Numbered from the stretch's first letter, positions 34,566 to 43,774 are shown. The stretch: 64,000 nucleotides of DNA from Pseudomonadota bacterium (GCA_023433585.1 JAEZCL010000008.1:1-64000), one strand, 5' to 3'. Notes: generated by a model not told the origin, from the letters alone. Translations and numbers: made by a program.

Positions 34566-36737
34566 ACGCGGAAGACCCAGCTGGCGCTCGGCGATGATGC
34601 TGCGATGAATCTCGCTGGCGCCGCCGTAGACCGTCGTCACCTGTGAATGACGGTAGGCCAGATTGACGGTCGCCGCGTCGCTTGAAGCGACAGCGAGGGA
34701 TTCCGGGGCCGTCAGATCCAGCAGATCGGCGGCGTCGGCACGGAACATTTCGGAAGAGAACAGTTTCGACGCCGGACCATAGGCTATGTTCGGAAGCTTC
34801 TGCTCTGCGGCCCACATGGCGCGGCAGAACAGCAGCTCCGAAGCGCGGACACGCGCGGCGACCTTTGCAAGACGGGCCTGCACGCGCGCGCTGCCGGCCG
34901 TCCCGTTCCGGTCCAGGCACAGGCGTTCAGCCGCATGCAACAGCCTGCGGTGCACATCCGAAAAGGACATGCCGTGTTCCATTTCCAGTGACGCCGCCAT
35001 CACCTTCACGCCGCCCCCGACATCCCCCAGGCGGTAGGAATCCGGAATGCGCACGCCGTCATAGAAAGTGATGTTCGTCAGTTCGTCCTGGAAGGTGTGC
35101 ACCGGCTGCACGCTCACCCCGTCGGCCTTGAGCGGAACGATGAACATGGTCAGGCCGCTGTGTTTCGGCGCCTCTGGATCGGTCCGGGCGAGCAGAAGCA
35201 CATAGTCGGCTCGCTCCGCGCCCGAGGTGAACATTTTCTGGCCGTCGATGACCCATTCATCGCCGTGACGGACAGCACGTGTCTTGGCGGCGAAAACATC
35301 GGATCCGGAATCCGGTTCGCTGAAGCCGAGACTGCAGACCGCGTCGCCCGTGGCGAACCGTGCAAGCACCTCGCGCTTCAATTCGGGCGAGCCGAACATG
35401 TCGATCATGGCGCCCGCCATGTTCACGGTGCCCTGGAAATTCGTACTCCAGCCGAACTCCCGCCACACGCGCAGAGAGGCTTCCTCCTCATAGAGGTCGG
35501 CGTCGCGGCCGCCCAGTCGGCGCGGCCATGTGGGGAACAGAAGACCGGCGCTCGCCAGTGCGCGATGGACTTCCGGCACATGGCCCTTGAACGAGAAATG
35601 CGCGCGCGCCTGAAGCTCGGGCGTGAGCGTCCGCTTGAAGAATTCCCGCGTCTCGTTCGCCAGGGCCTCCGCCCCGGCTCCGAGGCTGAACTCGATGTCC
35701 AGTTCGCCCGGATCGGGCAGGGTTGCGGTTTCTCCTCCATATCGCCTCCGTCCCGCCTCGTGCAGCAACAGATCGGGATCGCCCAGAATGAGCGGCCAGG
35801 CCTTGGCGCGAAGATTGTAGAGGTGAATGTCGTACTCGAGGGTCAGCCCATAACCGCCGAACGTGTGCAGCGCCTGGGCGACCGTGCGCCCGGCCACGTC
35901 ACAGGCCCACCAGAGTGCGGTCGGGACTTCGGCGGCGGCGACCGGGCTGGAATCGGCGATGTCCCGCACGGCGTTCCAGATCAACAGACGACCCGCGTCG
36001 ACATCGACGCTGAGCGAGGCCAGAGGATGGGAAATCGCCTGGAAGGCGCCGATCGGCTTTCCGAATTGTCTGCGTTCGGCGGCGTAGGCGGAGGCCAGGC
36101 GCAGCGCCTCGCGCGACAGCCCGGTCAACGCGGCGGCGACAAGCAGCTTCCATTCCTCGAGAGCCGCCTCGAATTTCGCCACGGCGGCGCGCCCGCTTCC
36201 CAGCAGGATGCGTTCGCCGGAAGCGAGAGACATGCGGGCGACGGCCCCGGCGCCGAGTGTGGGCTTCGCAACTGCAGAAGGCGCACACACCAGCACGATG
36301 TCGTCAGTATCGCGGGCGATCACGGCGTCGGCGACGGCGCCCCCGGCGACGAGCTGTTCGGAATGGGCGGACAGGTCATGCAGGGCCAGCGTCACGACGC
36401 TGTTTCCGGCGAGGGCGGACGCCAGCATGTCCTCCTGACCGCCGAACTGATCGAGCAGGCGCAAGGCGACGATGCTTTCGGCCACGGGACCGGACACCAG
36501 GGTCCGTCCCGCCTCCTCCATCAGCAGGACAGCGTCCAGCAGGCCAAGGTCGACGCCGCCTCCCGACTCCGAGACCCGAACGCCGACACCGCCCAGTTCG
36601 GCGAATTTGCGCCACATCTCGGAATCGAACCCGAGCGGCAGCGCGGCTCTGAGACGCGCCATCGAACATTCGTCGTCAAAGAACCGGCCAAAGGTCTCCA
36701 CCATCTGAAGCTGATCGGCGGACGGCTGAAGCTGCAT
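34557..36737 (-). CDS. Tandem fused acyl-CoA dehydrogenase
   Basis: A 726-residue protein of two acyl-CoA dehydrogenase units. Residues about 1-345 form one unit (ending with RRQFGKPIGAFQAISHPLASLSVDV and the HTFGGYGLTLEYDIHLY segment). Residues about 360-726 form the second, with LGFSEPDSGSDVFAAKTRAV (FAD-binding), WVIDGQKMFTSGAERAD, and TTVYGGASEIHRSIIAERQLGLP at the C-terminus. Such fusions occur in catabolism of bulky CoA thioesters, including steroid side chains, though that is not shown here. A motif A operator candidate lies about 60 bases upstream of the ATG. Confidence 0.88.
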   Translation of the reverse strand: MQLQPSADQLQMVETFGRFFDDECSMARLRAALPLGFDSEMWRKFAELGGVGVRVSESGGGVDLGLLDAVLLMEEAGRTLVSGPVAESIVALRLLDQFGGQEDMLASALAGNSVVTLALHDLSAHSEQLVAGGAVADAVIARDTDDIVLVCAPSAVAKPTLGAGAVARMSLASGERILLGSGRAAVAKFEAALEEWKLLVAAALTGLSREALRLASAYAAERRQFGKPIGAFQAISHPLASLSVDVDAGRLLIWNAVRDIADSSPVAAAEVPTALWWACDVAGRTVAQALHTFGGYGLTLEYDIHLYNLRAKAWPLILGDPDLLLHEAGRRRYGGETATLPDPGELDIEFSLGAGAEALANETREFFKRTLTPELQARAHFSFKGHVPEVHRALASAGLLFPTWPRRLGGRDADLYEEEASLRVWREFGWSTNFQGTVNMAGAMIDMFGSPELKREVLARFATGDAVCSLGFSEPDSGSDVFAAKTRAVRHGDEWVIDGQKMFTSGAERADYVLLLARTDPEAPKHSGLTMFIVPLKADGVSVQPVHTFQDELTNITFYDGVRIPDSYRLGDVGGGVKVMAASLEMEHGMSFSDVHRRLLHAAERLCLDRNGTAGSARVQARLAKVAARVRASELLFCRAMWAAEQKLPNIAYGPASKLFSSEMFRADAADLLDLTAPESLAVASSDAATVNLAYRHSQVTTVYGGASEIHRSIIAERQLGLPRSR

Positions 36738-36797
36738 GGATCAGGCTCTCCTCAAGGTGACGATCGCGCGGGATCGTCCATGTATGCGCCATCATCA

Positions 36798-36814
36798 ATT
36801 ATCTAATCAATTGA
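36798..36814. promoter_or_regulatory. AT-rich operator candidate, shared motif A
   Basis: ATTATCTAATCAATTGA, about 60 bases upstream of the acyl-CoA dehydrogenase ATG. Fourteen of 17 bases match the 45369 site, and the first nine match the 32692 site except at none. Confidence 0.45.
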
Positions 36815-36844
36815 ATTGCGTCCGACGCTTCCGGCGGCAGATGC

Positions 36845-37612
36845 TCAGCGGCCCTTGAGACGCCTGTCGACCAGGGCGGAATTGTCACGCAGGGCAAGCG
36901 GCGTATTCGCCAGCCGCTCGACATGGCGCCCGGAAGCCCGGTCCAGGTCGTGGCAAAGGTCGATGGCCAGTTTCGCAACGCCCATGGCGTCCTGGGGACG
37001 ACCCGCAAGGCGCTCACAGAAAGCCCGCACCTCCGCTTCAAATTGCTCCGGCGGCCAGACCGCTTGAACAAGGCCCGCGACCCTGGCGGTGTGAGCGTCC
37101 ATGCGCTCGCCCGCCATTCCCAGCCATTTGGCCCACCCGACGCCGCAGAGCCGCGTGATGCGACTGGTGCCGCCGCTGCCGGCGATCACGCCGAGATCCA
37201 CTTCCGGCAGAGAAAACCAGGCGTTCTCGGACGCGAGCCGGAAGTCGACGGCGCCTGCCAGTTCAACACCAAGGCCAAGGCAGGGGCCGTTGACAGCCAT
37301 GACGACGGGCTTTTCGACGGCTTCGATCTCGTCGAGGAATTGGTGCAGGTTGCGCCGGTAGTCGCGACGGAAGCGCTGCATCGTTCGCGTGTGGCTCGCC
37401 GCCTTCTGATGCTCGACGATGTCGATTCCGGCGGAGAAGAACGGCCCCTCCGCACGGATGAGCAGCACCTTCAGGTCATCCCGTTCCCGCAGATCCTCGA
37501 CCGCCGCCCACAGGACATCCCGCATGGCGATCGACATCGCATTCCGCTTGTCCTGACGATCAAGGGTGACGACCGCTATGGCGTCACGATCCTCCCGCCG
37601 CGCATGATCCAT
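36845..37612 (-). CDS. Enoyl-CoA hydratase
   Basis: A 255-residue crotonase-family protein with both canonical glutamates: one in GLGVELAGAVDFRLA and one in SLPEVDLGVIAGSGGTSRI. This makes true enoyl-CoA hydratase activity plausible. ATG 37612 has GAGGAGG before it, so I prefer it to 37630. It is divergent from the AMP-dependent ligase gene at 37848, with a TGTATACA palindrome in the spacer. Confidence 0.92.
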   Translation of the reverse strand: MDHARREDRDAIAVVTLDRQDKRNAMSIAMRDVLWAAVEDLRERDDLKVLLIRAEGPFFSAGIDIVEHQKAASHTRTMQRFRRDYRRNLHQFLDEIEAVEKPVVMAVNGPCLGLGVELAGAVDFRLASENAWFSLPEVDLGVIAGSGGTSRITRLCGVGWAKWLGMAGERMDAHTARVAGLVQAVWPPEQFEAEVRAFCERLAGRPQDAMGVAKLAIDLCHDLDRASGRHVERLANTPLALRDNSALVDRRLKGR

Positions 37613-37752
37613 GCTTTCCTCCTCGCCCATCGGGCCACGCTTTCATTCTACACGCATCGAAATCCCGCGGCCTCATCTCTGAAGGGCCGTTCCGGCCGGG
37701 CGATGACGAACTGACGCAGCCCTGCGTTGACCCCTGTTGATGGGCTGTAATA

Positions 37753-37760
37753 TGTATACA
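37753..37760. promoter_or_regulatory. TGTATACA palindrome upstream of the ligase
   Basis: A perfect 8-base palindrome inside a longer AT-rich stretch in the divergent spacer between the enoyl-CoA hydratase and ligase genes. The position fits a GntR-type operator. It is short, so the support is weak. Confidence 0.3.
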
Positions 37761-37847
37761 ATACACTCCTACGACACGCGCAACCCTGTTGCGGCGGCCC
37801 AGGCCGCAGGCCATCAGGGCGACGGCGCCCATCACGAGCACAGGCAT

Positions 37848-39398
37848 ATGGCCGCCGAGACCATCTCCGAACTGCTTCATGAACGGCTGACGGATTCAGC
37901 CGACCTCACCGCCATTGTCGATGATGAAGGCGCTCTGACCTATGCGGAATTGGAGCATCGCTCCGCGCAGATCGCCGCCGCCCTGCTCATGCGGGGCGTG
38001 AAGAAGGGCGATGTCGTCGGGATTCTCATGCCCAACAGCGCCAACTGGGCGGCGACGGCCTATGGCGTGATGCGTGTGGGCGCCGTCGCCACCCCGCTCA
38101 GCACATTGCTGCGTCCCAGGGAGTTGCAGCAGCAACTGGCGACCGCCGGCGTCAAGACGCTCATCCTCGCCGAAGGCCACCGGAAGCGCGACTATCGCAC
38201 CGACGTGGCCCAGCTGGACCGCGCCGACCTGCCTTTGCTGACCGACATCATCTGGTGGTCCGAGTTCGATTATTCCGCTTCGCCTGACCGCGAAGCCGTC
38301 GCCCGGGCGGAGGCTGCGGTCACGCCCGGCGACGACATGGCGATCATGTTCACCTCGGGCAGCCAGGGCGCGCCCAAGGGCGTCATTCACACCCACGGCG
38401 GCGCGATCCGTGTGACCCGCGACGCCGCCGGGCCGCGCTGCTTCCGCAAAGGCGAACGGGTCTATCTGCCGATGCCGTTCTTCTGGATGGGCGGATTCGG
38501 GGCGGGCATGCTGGCGGCCATGACGACCGGCGCGGCTCTGGTCACGGAGCACTCCCCGGAACCCTCCCGCACGCTGCGCCTGCTCGCGCGCGAAGGCGTC
38601 ACCATCTTCAGGGGCTGGCCCGATCAGGCCCTTCAGATCGCCAGGCACCCGGACTTCACGTCAACCGATCTCTCGAAGCTCCGTTCTGGAAGCCTGGAGC
38701 CCTTGCTTCCGCCGGAACTGCGCAGCGAACCAGGTCGGCGCTCCAAGCTGTTCGGCATGACGGAAAGCTTCGGCCCGATCACCGGCTGGGCGCTGGACGA
38801 GGACATGCCCGAAAGCGGCTGGGGCAGCTGCGGCAAGGCGCTCGGAGCGGCGCGTCTCCGTATCGTGGATCCGGAGACGCACGCGCCGCTGGCGGCCAAC
38901 CAGGCCGGCAGCCTCCACATATCGAGCCCGAATCTGATGCGCGGGATATGCGGGCGGGACAACAAGGACGTGTTCACGGCCGATGGCTGGTACGACACGG
39001 GTGATCTCGCCACGATCAACGAGGACGGTTTCCTGTTCTTCGTCGGCAGGCGCGATGACATGTTCAAGGTGAAGGGCGCCACGGTTTACCCGGCCGAGGT
39101 CGAGGAGGCGCTGACCTCCATTCCCGGCGTGGAGCGCGCGATTGCGATCGACATCGAGGTTGACGGCCAGAAGACGGTGGCCGTCGCCGTGTTGCTCGGC
39201 GAGGGCGTCGCCTCCGACATCGACGCCCTCGCCGCCCAGGCGCGCGAACGTCTCAGCGCGTTCAAGCTGCCGACGCGCTGGACCGTCCTTGGCTCGATCC
39301 GCGACTTGCCGATGCTGGCGAGCGGCAAACTCGACAAGACCGCGTTCCGCGCCCTGGTGGCCGCAGGCCGCACGCCTTGCAAGCTGAAGCCCGGCTGA
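37848..39398 (+). CDS. AMP-dependent acyl-CoA ligase (ANL superfamily)
   Basis: A 516-residue adenylate-forming ligase. The P-loop-like motif is MFTSGSQGAPKGVIHTHGG (normally TSGTTGxPKG), and the hinge and C-terminal domain are seen in YDTGDLATINEDGFLFFVGRRDDMFKVKGATVYPAEVEEAL. The catalytic Lys is in LASGKLDKTAF. The frame is open from 37737, but the ATG at 37848 begins the conserved region; no strong Shine-Dalgarno is seen for either. It is 6 bases before a crotonase-family gene. The acid activated is unknown, with aryl, cyclic or long-chain all possible. Confidence 0.9.
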   Translation: MAAETISELLHERLTDSADLTAIVDDEGALTYAELEHRSAQIAAALLMRGVKKGDVVGILMPNSANWAATAYGVMRVGAVATPLSTLLRPRELQQQLATAGVKTLILAEGHRKRDYRTDVAQLDRADLPLLTDIIWWSEFDYSASPDREAVARAEAAVTPGDDMAIMFTSGSQGAPKGVIHTHGGAIRVTRDAAGPRCFRKGERVYLPMPFFWMGGFGAGMLAAMTTGAALVTEHSPEPSRTLRLLAREGVTIFRGWPDQALQIARHPDFTSTDLSKLRSGSLEPLLPPELRSEPGRRSKLFGMTESFGPITGWALDEDMPESGWGSCGKALGAARLRIVDPETHAPLAANQAGSLHISSPNLMRGICGRDNKDVFTADGWYDTGDLATINEDGFLFFVGRRDDMFKVKGATVYPAEVEEALTSIPGVERAIAIDIEVDGQKTVAVAVLLGEGVASDIDALAAQARERLSAFKLPTRWTVLGSIRDLPMLASGKLDKTAFRALVAAGRTPCKLKPG

Positions 39399-39404
39399 AC
39401 GGAC

Positions 39405-40187
39405 ATGGCCTACGCGCACATCTCGGTCGTCGCGAGCGGACGGGTCATGACCCTGACCATTCAGCGCCCCGAAGTTATGAACGCCCTCCACTCCGAGGCG
39501 TGCGCCGAAATGCATGATGCGTTCGACGCATTCGCCCGAGACCCCGAGCTCTGGGTCGCGGTTGTGACCGGGGCGGGGGATCGGGCGTTCTGCGCCGGCA
39601 ACGACCTCAAGGCCCACGCCGCGCGCGGAGGGTATGCGATGCCGCCGTCCGGATTCGGCGGGGTGGTCGGGCGCTTTGACCTGGACAAACCGGTCATCGC
39701 GGCCGTCAACGGCGTGGCTGCGGGCGGCGGTTTTGAAATTGCCCTGGCCTGCGATCTCATCGTGGCGTCGGAGAACGCCGTGTTCGCCTTGCCCGAGCCG
39801 CGCGTGGGCCTGGCCGCACTCGGCGGCGGACTGTTGCGGCTTTCGCGCCAGATTCCGCTCAAGCAGGCCATGGGCATGATCCTGACCGGGGAGGCGATCA
39901 GCGCCAGGCAGGCCCAGGACTTCGGCCTGGTCAACGAACTCACTCCTCAGGGCGGCGCCTTGCAGGCGGCCTATCGGTGGGCCGACAAGATTCTCGCCTG
40001 CAGCCCGATGGCCGTTCGAGCCTCCAAACAGACGATCCGACGCGCAGGCGAAGAACCCGATCTGGCCGCCGCCATGCATAATCAGAAAAGCTATCCGGCC
40101 GTGGTCGATCTGCGTGCATCCGAGGATGCGCGGGAGGGACCGCGCGCCTTCGCCGAGAAACGTCCGCCGCTCTGGCGCAACAGATAG
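39405..40187 (+). CDS. Enoyl-CoA hydratase
   Basis: A 260-residue crotonase-family protein with both canonical glutamates (GGGFEIALACD and FALPEPRVGLAALGG). It follows the ligase gene by 6 bases on the same strand, a typical ligase-hydratase pair. The oxyanion region DRAFCAGNDLKA is intact. Confidence 0.92.
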   Translation: MAYAHISVVASGRVMTLTIQRPEVMNALHSEACAEMHDAFDAFARDPELWVAVVTGAGDRAFCAGNDLKAHAARGGYAMPPSGFGGVVGRFDLDKPVIAAVNGVAAGGGFEIALACDLIVASENAVFALPEPRVGLAALGGGLLRLSRQIPLKQAMGMILTGEAISARQAQDFGLVNELTPQGGALQAAYRWADKILACSPMAVRASKQTIRRAGEEPDLAAAMHNQKSYPAVVDLRASEDAREGPRAFAEKRPPLWRNR

Positions 40188-40270
40188 CGACGGCTTCGCA
40201 TATCTATCGATATTTCCTCCCGCGAGGGAAAGCCTTTCGTAATTCGCACACACGATGCGACGGTATTATT

Positions 40271-40287
40271 TTTATCTAGATAAATCA
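40271..40287. promoter_or_regulatory. Palindromic operator candidate, shared motif A
   Basis: TTTATCTAGATAAA at 40271-40284 is a perfect 14-base palindrome centred on CTAG. It shares TTATCTAG with sites at 32692 and 36798. It lies 175 bases upstream of the TonB-receptor ATG. A second AT-rich inverted repeat, ATATC-TATC-GATAT, lies at 40200-40213. Confidence 0.5.
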
Positions 40288-40395
40288 GCTTGATATAGAG
40301 GGCGTCCTGCCTCTCGGACTGTTTCGCCAGCCTACCGATGTGCATCCTTGTCGCAACAGCCCCTGCGACATCGGGACCATTGTTGAACTATTTGG

Positions 40396-40420
40396 TTGAC
40401 ATTGAGGGCGCCGCTCGTAG
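40396..40420 (+). promoter_or_regulatory. Promoter candidate for the TonB-receptor gene
   Basis: TTGACA at 40396-40401, then 11 bases, then GCTCGTAG, fitting the Caulobacter housekeeping-sigma pattern (TTGACGS, about 10-14 bases, GCTANAWC) only in part. It lies 39 bases before the ATG. This is inference from base pattern alone. Confidence 0.35.
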
Positions 40421-40458
40421 CTTTTCCTTCAACTAATATAAAAGCGGAGGAGGTACCC

Positions 40459-42597
40459 ATGAATCGGAAAATGCAGTTGGGGCTCGGCACAAGCAGCCTC
40501 GCCCTGGGGGTCGTGGCGGCGTTCGCCGGCGTGGCGGTTGCTCAGGAGGCCGCCGTCCCTGCGGCCGCCGAGTCTCAAGCCACCGAGGTCGAACAGATTA
40601 TTGTCACCGGCGTTCAGCGCCGCGAACAGGCCGTCGTGGACGTCCCGATCGCCATGACCTCTGTCTCGGCCGAAACGATCGCCAACGCCGGTCTGACGAA
40701 CCTGACGGAAATGTCCGCGCTTTCGCCCGGCCTCGTCGTCTCGCGCAGCACGGGCTTTGTTCGCCCCGTTATCCGTGGCGTCGGATCGCAGGTCACCTCG
40801 CTTGGCGCGGACGCCAACGTGTCCGTCTATCTGGACGGCGTGTATCGTCCCAACCAGCTGAGCAATCAGTTTTCGCTCGTGGATATCGAGCGTGTCGAAG
40901 TGCTCAAGGGACCGCAAGGCACCCTGTTCGGGCGCAATGCGACCGGCGGCGCCATTGTGGTCACGACACGGCGTCCGTCGCTCTACGAGGCTTCGGGCTC
41001 CCTGTCGCTGTCCTACGGAAGCTTCAACGAGCGTGATCTGCGCGGTTTCTACACCGCGCCGATTTCCGACACCGTGGGCATCAGCGTCAGCTTCGCGAAC
41101 ATCGAGGATGACGGATACGTCTACGACGTCGCCCAGGATGAATGGCTCGCCGATAACCATGAAACGCTGGGCCGTGTGCGGCTGTTGTTCCAGCCTAACG
41201 ACCGGTTCAGCGCGATCGCGTCGGTTTACGGCATGAGGATGAGCAACAACAGCGGCAGCGCCTACGACATTCTTGACGGGAACACGAGCAACCCGGCCGC
41301 GCCGCACTATCCCGATCCCTATGAGATCGCCCAGAGCTTCATCCCGGTCTTCGAGATGGAGAGCTGGGGCGCCGACCTGCAACTGCAGTATGATTTTGAC
41401 GGAGTCATCTTCAAGTCCGTGACGAGCTATGCGGATGCGGCGGCCGATTTCGCCTCGGATCTCGACGGCACCACGGCGGCGGTGTCCGGCACCGCGTTCC
41501 GCACCGTGCAACGCACCCTCAGCCAGGAGTTCAGCGTGGCGTCCGACGGACCGGACAGACTCCAGTGGGTCGCCGGCGCCTTCCTCTATCGTGACAGGGG
41601 CCAGGAACCCTATCTGCTGTCGACCACTGGGGCGCACGTCCTGGAAGCGACGATCGACACGGACGCATGGGCCTTGTTCGGCGAAGTCGAATACGAGGTG
41701 ATGGACAACCTCTTCGTCCTGGCGGGCGTCCGCTACAGCGAAGAGACCCGTGATTTCTGGCAACTGCGCACCGGCGGCGTGGTCAATGCCGGCGAAACGA
41801 GCTGGAGTGCGACCACGCCGCGCCTGTCGGTTCGCTATGCGTTGAACGATCACTCCAACATCTATGCGACCTACAGCGCAGGGTTCAAAAGCGGCACCTA
41901 CAATGTGACGGCCAACAGCAGCACGCCGATCAACCCGGAAAACATCGACGCCTACGAGATCGGCTACAAATACGCTTCGCGCGGCGCCTCTTTCAGCCTG
42001 TCGGGTTTCCTCTACAAGTATGAAGACCTGCAGGTTCAGGCCATCGACCCCGGCTCGAACCTGTTGGCGACCACCAACGCCGGCGTCGTGGAGAGCTACG
42101 GCCTGGACGCCGAGCTGACCATGCCGATCGGCCAGCACTGGACGCTGCGGGGCGGCGCCTCCTATCTGCACGCCGAATACGACAGCTTCCCCAACGCTCA
42201 GGGGTTCCTGCCGCTTCCCGGCGGCAACGGCAACTTCAGCGTCGCGCCCTATGACGCGACAGGCAACACGGTCGAGTTCTCGCCCGAGTTCACAGCCCAC
42301 TTCGGCGTGAACTATGTGCGGCCGATCGGCGAGGGGGAAATCTCGGCTTCGTTGAGCGCGTCCTATACGAGCGAATTCTACTACGAAGTCACCAATCGCC
42401 TGAGCTCGCCCGCCCACACGCTGGTCAACGGCAGCCTTACCTGGCGCCCCAACGCCGGGGGCCTTGCGGTCACCTTGTGGGGAAACAACCTGACCGACGA
42501 AGTGCGCACGCAATGGATGGCGACTTCGGCGCTCGGCGACCGCGTCGCCTACGGGCGTCCGCGCACGGTGGGCGTCCGTCTGAGCTACGACTTCTAG
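40459..42597 (+). CDS. TonB-dependent receptor
   Basis: A 712-residue outer-membrane receptor. The signal peptide spans about residues 1-31 (MNRKMQLGLGTSSLALGVVA...). The plug domain begins QIIVTGVQRREQAVVDVPIAMT and includes DIERVEVLKGPQGTLFGRNATGGAIVVTTRRPS. The barrel follows and ends in the required C-terminal Phe (LSYDF). ATG 40459 is preceded by GGAGGAGG. It imports a substrate of this cluster by TonB energy transfer, and the substrate is not deducible. The stop codon is the first triplet of a palindromic repeat. Confidence 0.96.
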   Translation: MNRKMQLGLGTSSLALGVVAAFAGVAVAQEAAVPAAAESQATEVEQIIVTGVQRREQAVVDVPIAMTSVSAETIANAGLTNLTEMSALSPGLVVSRSTGFVRPVIRGVGSQVTSLGADANVSVYLDGVYRPNQLSNQFSLVDIERVEVLKGPQGTLFGRNATGGAIVVTTRRPSLYEASGSLSLSYGSFNERDLRGFYTAPISDTVGISVSFANIEDDGYVYDVAQDEWLADNHETLGRVRLLFQPNDRFSAIASVYGMRMSNNSGSAYDILDGNTSNPAAPHYPDPYEIAQSFIPVFEMESWGADLQLQYDFDGVIFKSVTSYADAAADFASDLDGTTAAVSGTAFRTVQRTLSQEFSVASDGPDRLQWVAGAFLYRDRGQEPYLLSTTGAHVLEATIDTDAWALFGEVEYEVMDNLFVLAGVRYSEETRDFWQLRTGGVVNAGETSWSATTPRLSVRYALNDHSNIYATYSAGFKSGTYNVTANSSTPINPENIDAYEIGYKYASRGASFSLSGFLYKYEDLQVQAIDPGSNLLATTNAGVVESYGLDAELTMPIGQHWTLRGGASYLHAEYDSFPNAQGFLPLPGGNGNFSVAPYDATGNTVEFSPEFTAHFGVNYVRPIGEGEISASLSASYTSEFYYEVTNRLSSPAHTLVNGSLTWRPNAGGLAVTLWGNNLTDEVRTQWMATSALGDRVAYGRPRTVGVRLSYDF

Positions 42598-42640
42598 AGC
42601 GAAATCGGTTCAGGCGGACGCAGTCCGCCTGACCCGAGAC
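42595..42640. repeat. Interspersed intergenic palindromic repeat, copy 4
   Basis: Begins with the TonB-receptor TAG stop codon. Arms at 42606-42619 and 42623-42636 match over 13 of 14 bases around a GCA loop. The core is the same as in the 20696 copy, with a CGGTTCAGGCGGAC arm. Confidence 0.85.
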
Positions 42641-42659
42641 TTCGCTCCGCGTGGTAACC

Positions 42660-42710
42660 GGACCATTTTCTGGATGCAGGTCGGTTCGACCTGAAGAGAA
42701 AATGGTCCAG
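42660..42710. repeat. Interspersed intergenic palindromic repeat, copy 5
   Basis: Perfect outer arms GGACCATTTTCT (42660-42671) and AGAAAATGGTCC (42697-42708), with an inner CAGGTCG/CGACCTG hairpin. The element is a version of the 16314 copy and lies right after copy 4, so two variants sit side by side. Confidence 0.85.
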
Positions 42711-42732
42711 GGTCTCTCCCTCTGAACTCTCC

Positions 42733-42766
42733 AGCCCGGCGCAGCCTGTGTTGCGCCGGGCTTTTT
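42733..42766 (+). terminator. Intrinsic terminator after the TonB-receptor gene
   Basis: An 11-base stem (42733-42743 pairs with 42752-42762) with an 8-base loop and a T run at 42762-42766. This is the clearest rho-independent terminator in the window. It ends the TonB-receptor transcript about 136 bases after its stop. Confidence 0.9.
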
Positions 42767-42786
42767 GTTGCGCCGGGCATCTCCGC

Positions 42787-43734
42787 CTATCGTGTGCGCG
42801 CCATCGCCGCATCGAGGCAGTGCATCTGGATGGAGATCATGCGCGCCTGTTCCTCGCGTGGCGTCAGGAAGGGGTGCGGATCTCCGGGGGCGCGGCGCTC
42901 CAATGAGCGCAGCTTGATCAGCGTGTCGTCAAAAAGCGGGTGATTGCTTATCATGCCGTCCACCCCCGCCGCCGAAGCGATGTCGGCGAAGCGGCGCAGC
43001 GACAATCGATAGGCTTGCATGGATTCGGCATCCCGCGGAAACGCCGTGCCGCCGAACAGCGCCAGTGTGTATGTCTCCTGTCCCTCGCGCACCGGAATCA
43101 GCGCCGAGATCGTTCCGGGCGAGTGCCCGGGCGTATGGTGAAGCTCGATTGCCGTCTCGCCGAGCGTGAGGGTCAGCGTCTCGCCGACGGAGATGTCCCG
43201 GTGCGGCGGTTCGGCGACAGCCGCCTCGGCCGTCGCCCAATCCGCCTCCCCCATCACCACGCGCGCGTCATACCGATCCTGGAAATAGCGCGCCCCGCCC
43301 ACATGGTCGAAATGGCCGTGTGTGACGATGACATAACGCACGGCGTCGGGCACGAGACCGACGGATCGCAGGCCGGGAACGATCACGGATCGCGCCTCAT
43401 CCGCGCTGCCCAACGCATCGATGAGCACGACACCTTCGCGTGTCTGCAGCGCCCAGGCGGAAACCACTCCGCCGCCTACAAAATACAGGTTGTCGAAGAC
43501 CTGCGCCGCCTCGACGATCCGGGGCAGGGCGCGCGCCGCAACCCGTCCCTCGTCCAGGGGCCGGCACAGCCAACCGACGCCGAGCGGCCGCTCGCCCATG
43601 AGCCGCTCGGCCGCGGCGAGATGGCGGCGCGCCTCCCGATCGCTGCGCCCCGCGTCCTCCAGGGATGACGCGCAGGCCCCGACCGTGCTCAGCGCGCCGA
43701 TGCAGCCAATGATGTTCCATCCGCATCGCATCAT
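42787..43734 (-). CDS. Metallo-beta-lactamase-fold hydrolase, possible lipoprotein
   Basis: A 315-residue MBL-fold protein. Zinc ligands appear in VTHGHFDHVGG, HTPGHSPGT and a later GxxSNH-type His (ISNHPLF). It resembles the subclass-B3-like hydrolase group. An N-terminal hydrophobic segment ends in STVGAC at Cys21, which may be a lipobox, so the protein is exported. It probably acts on a lactone or thioester in the periplasm, rather than being a clinical beta-lactamase. It follows the MFS gene by 40 bases on the same strand. Confidence 0.85.
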   Translation of the reverse strand: MMRCGWNIIGCIGALSTVGACASSLEDAGRSDREARRHLAAAERLMGERPLGVGWLCRPLDEGRVAARALPRIVEAAQVFDNLYFVGGGVVSAWALQTREGVVLIDALGSADEARSVIVPGLRSVGLVPDAVRYVIVTHGHFDHVGGARYFQDRYDARVVMGEADWATAEAAVAEPPHRDISVGETLTLTLGETAIELHHTPGHSPGTISALIPVREGQETYTLALFGGTAFPRDAESMQAYRLSLRRFADIASAAGVDGMISNHPLFDDTLIKLRSLERRAPGDPHPFLTPREEQARMISIQMHCLDAAMARTR

Positions 43735-43774
43735 GCCGCTACCGCTCCCCCGAACGGCGCGAAACGCCGCCGGA

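Noticed and set aside
38661..40253. 530-codon minus-strand ORF over the ligase and hydratase genes
   Set aside because: The plus-strand genes there have clear catalytic motifs, and this frame has none.
40429..42513. 694-codon minus-strand ORF over the TonB receptor
   Set aside because: The plus-strand product has signal peptide, plug and terminal Phe; the antisense frame is an artefact.
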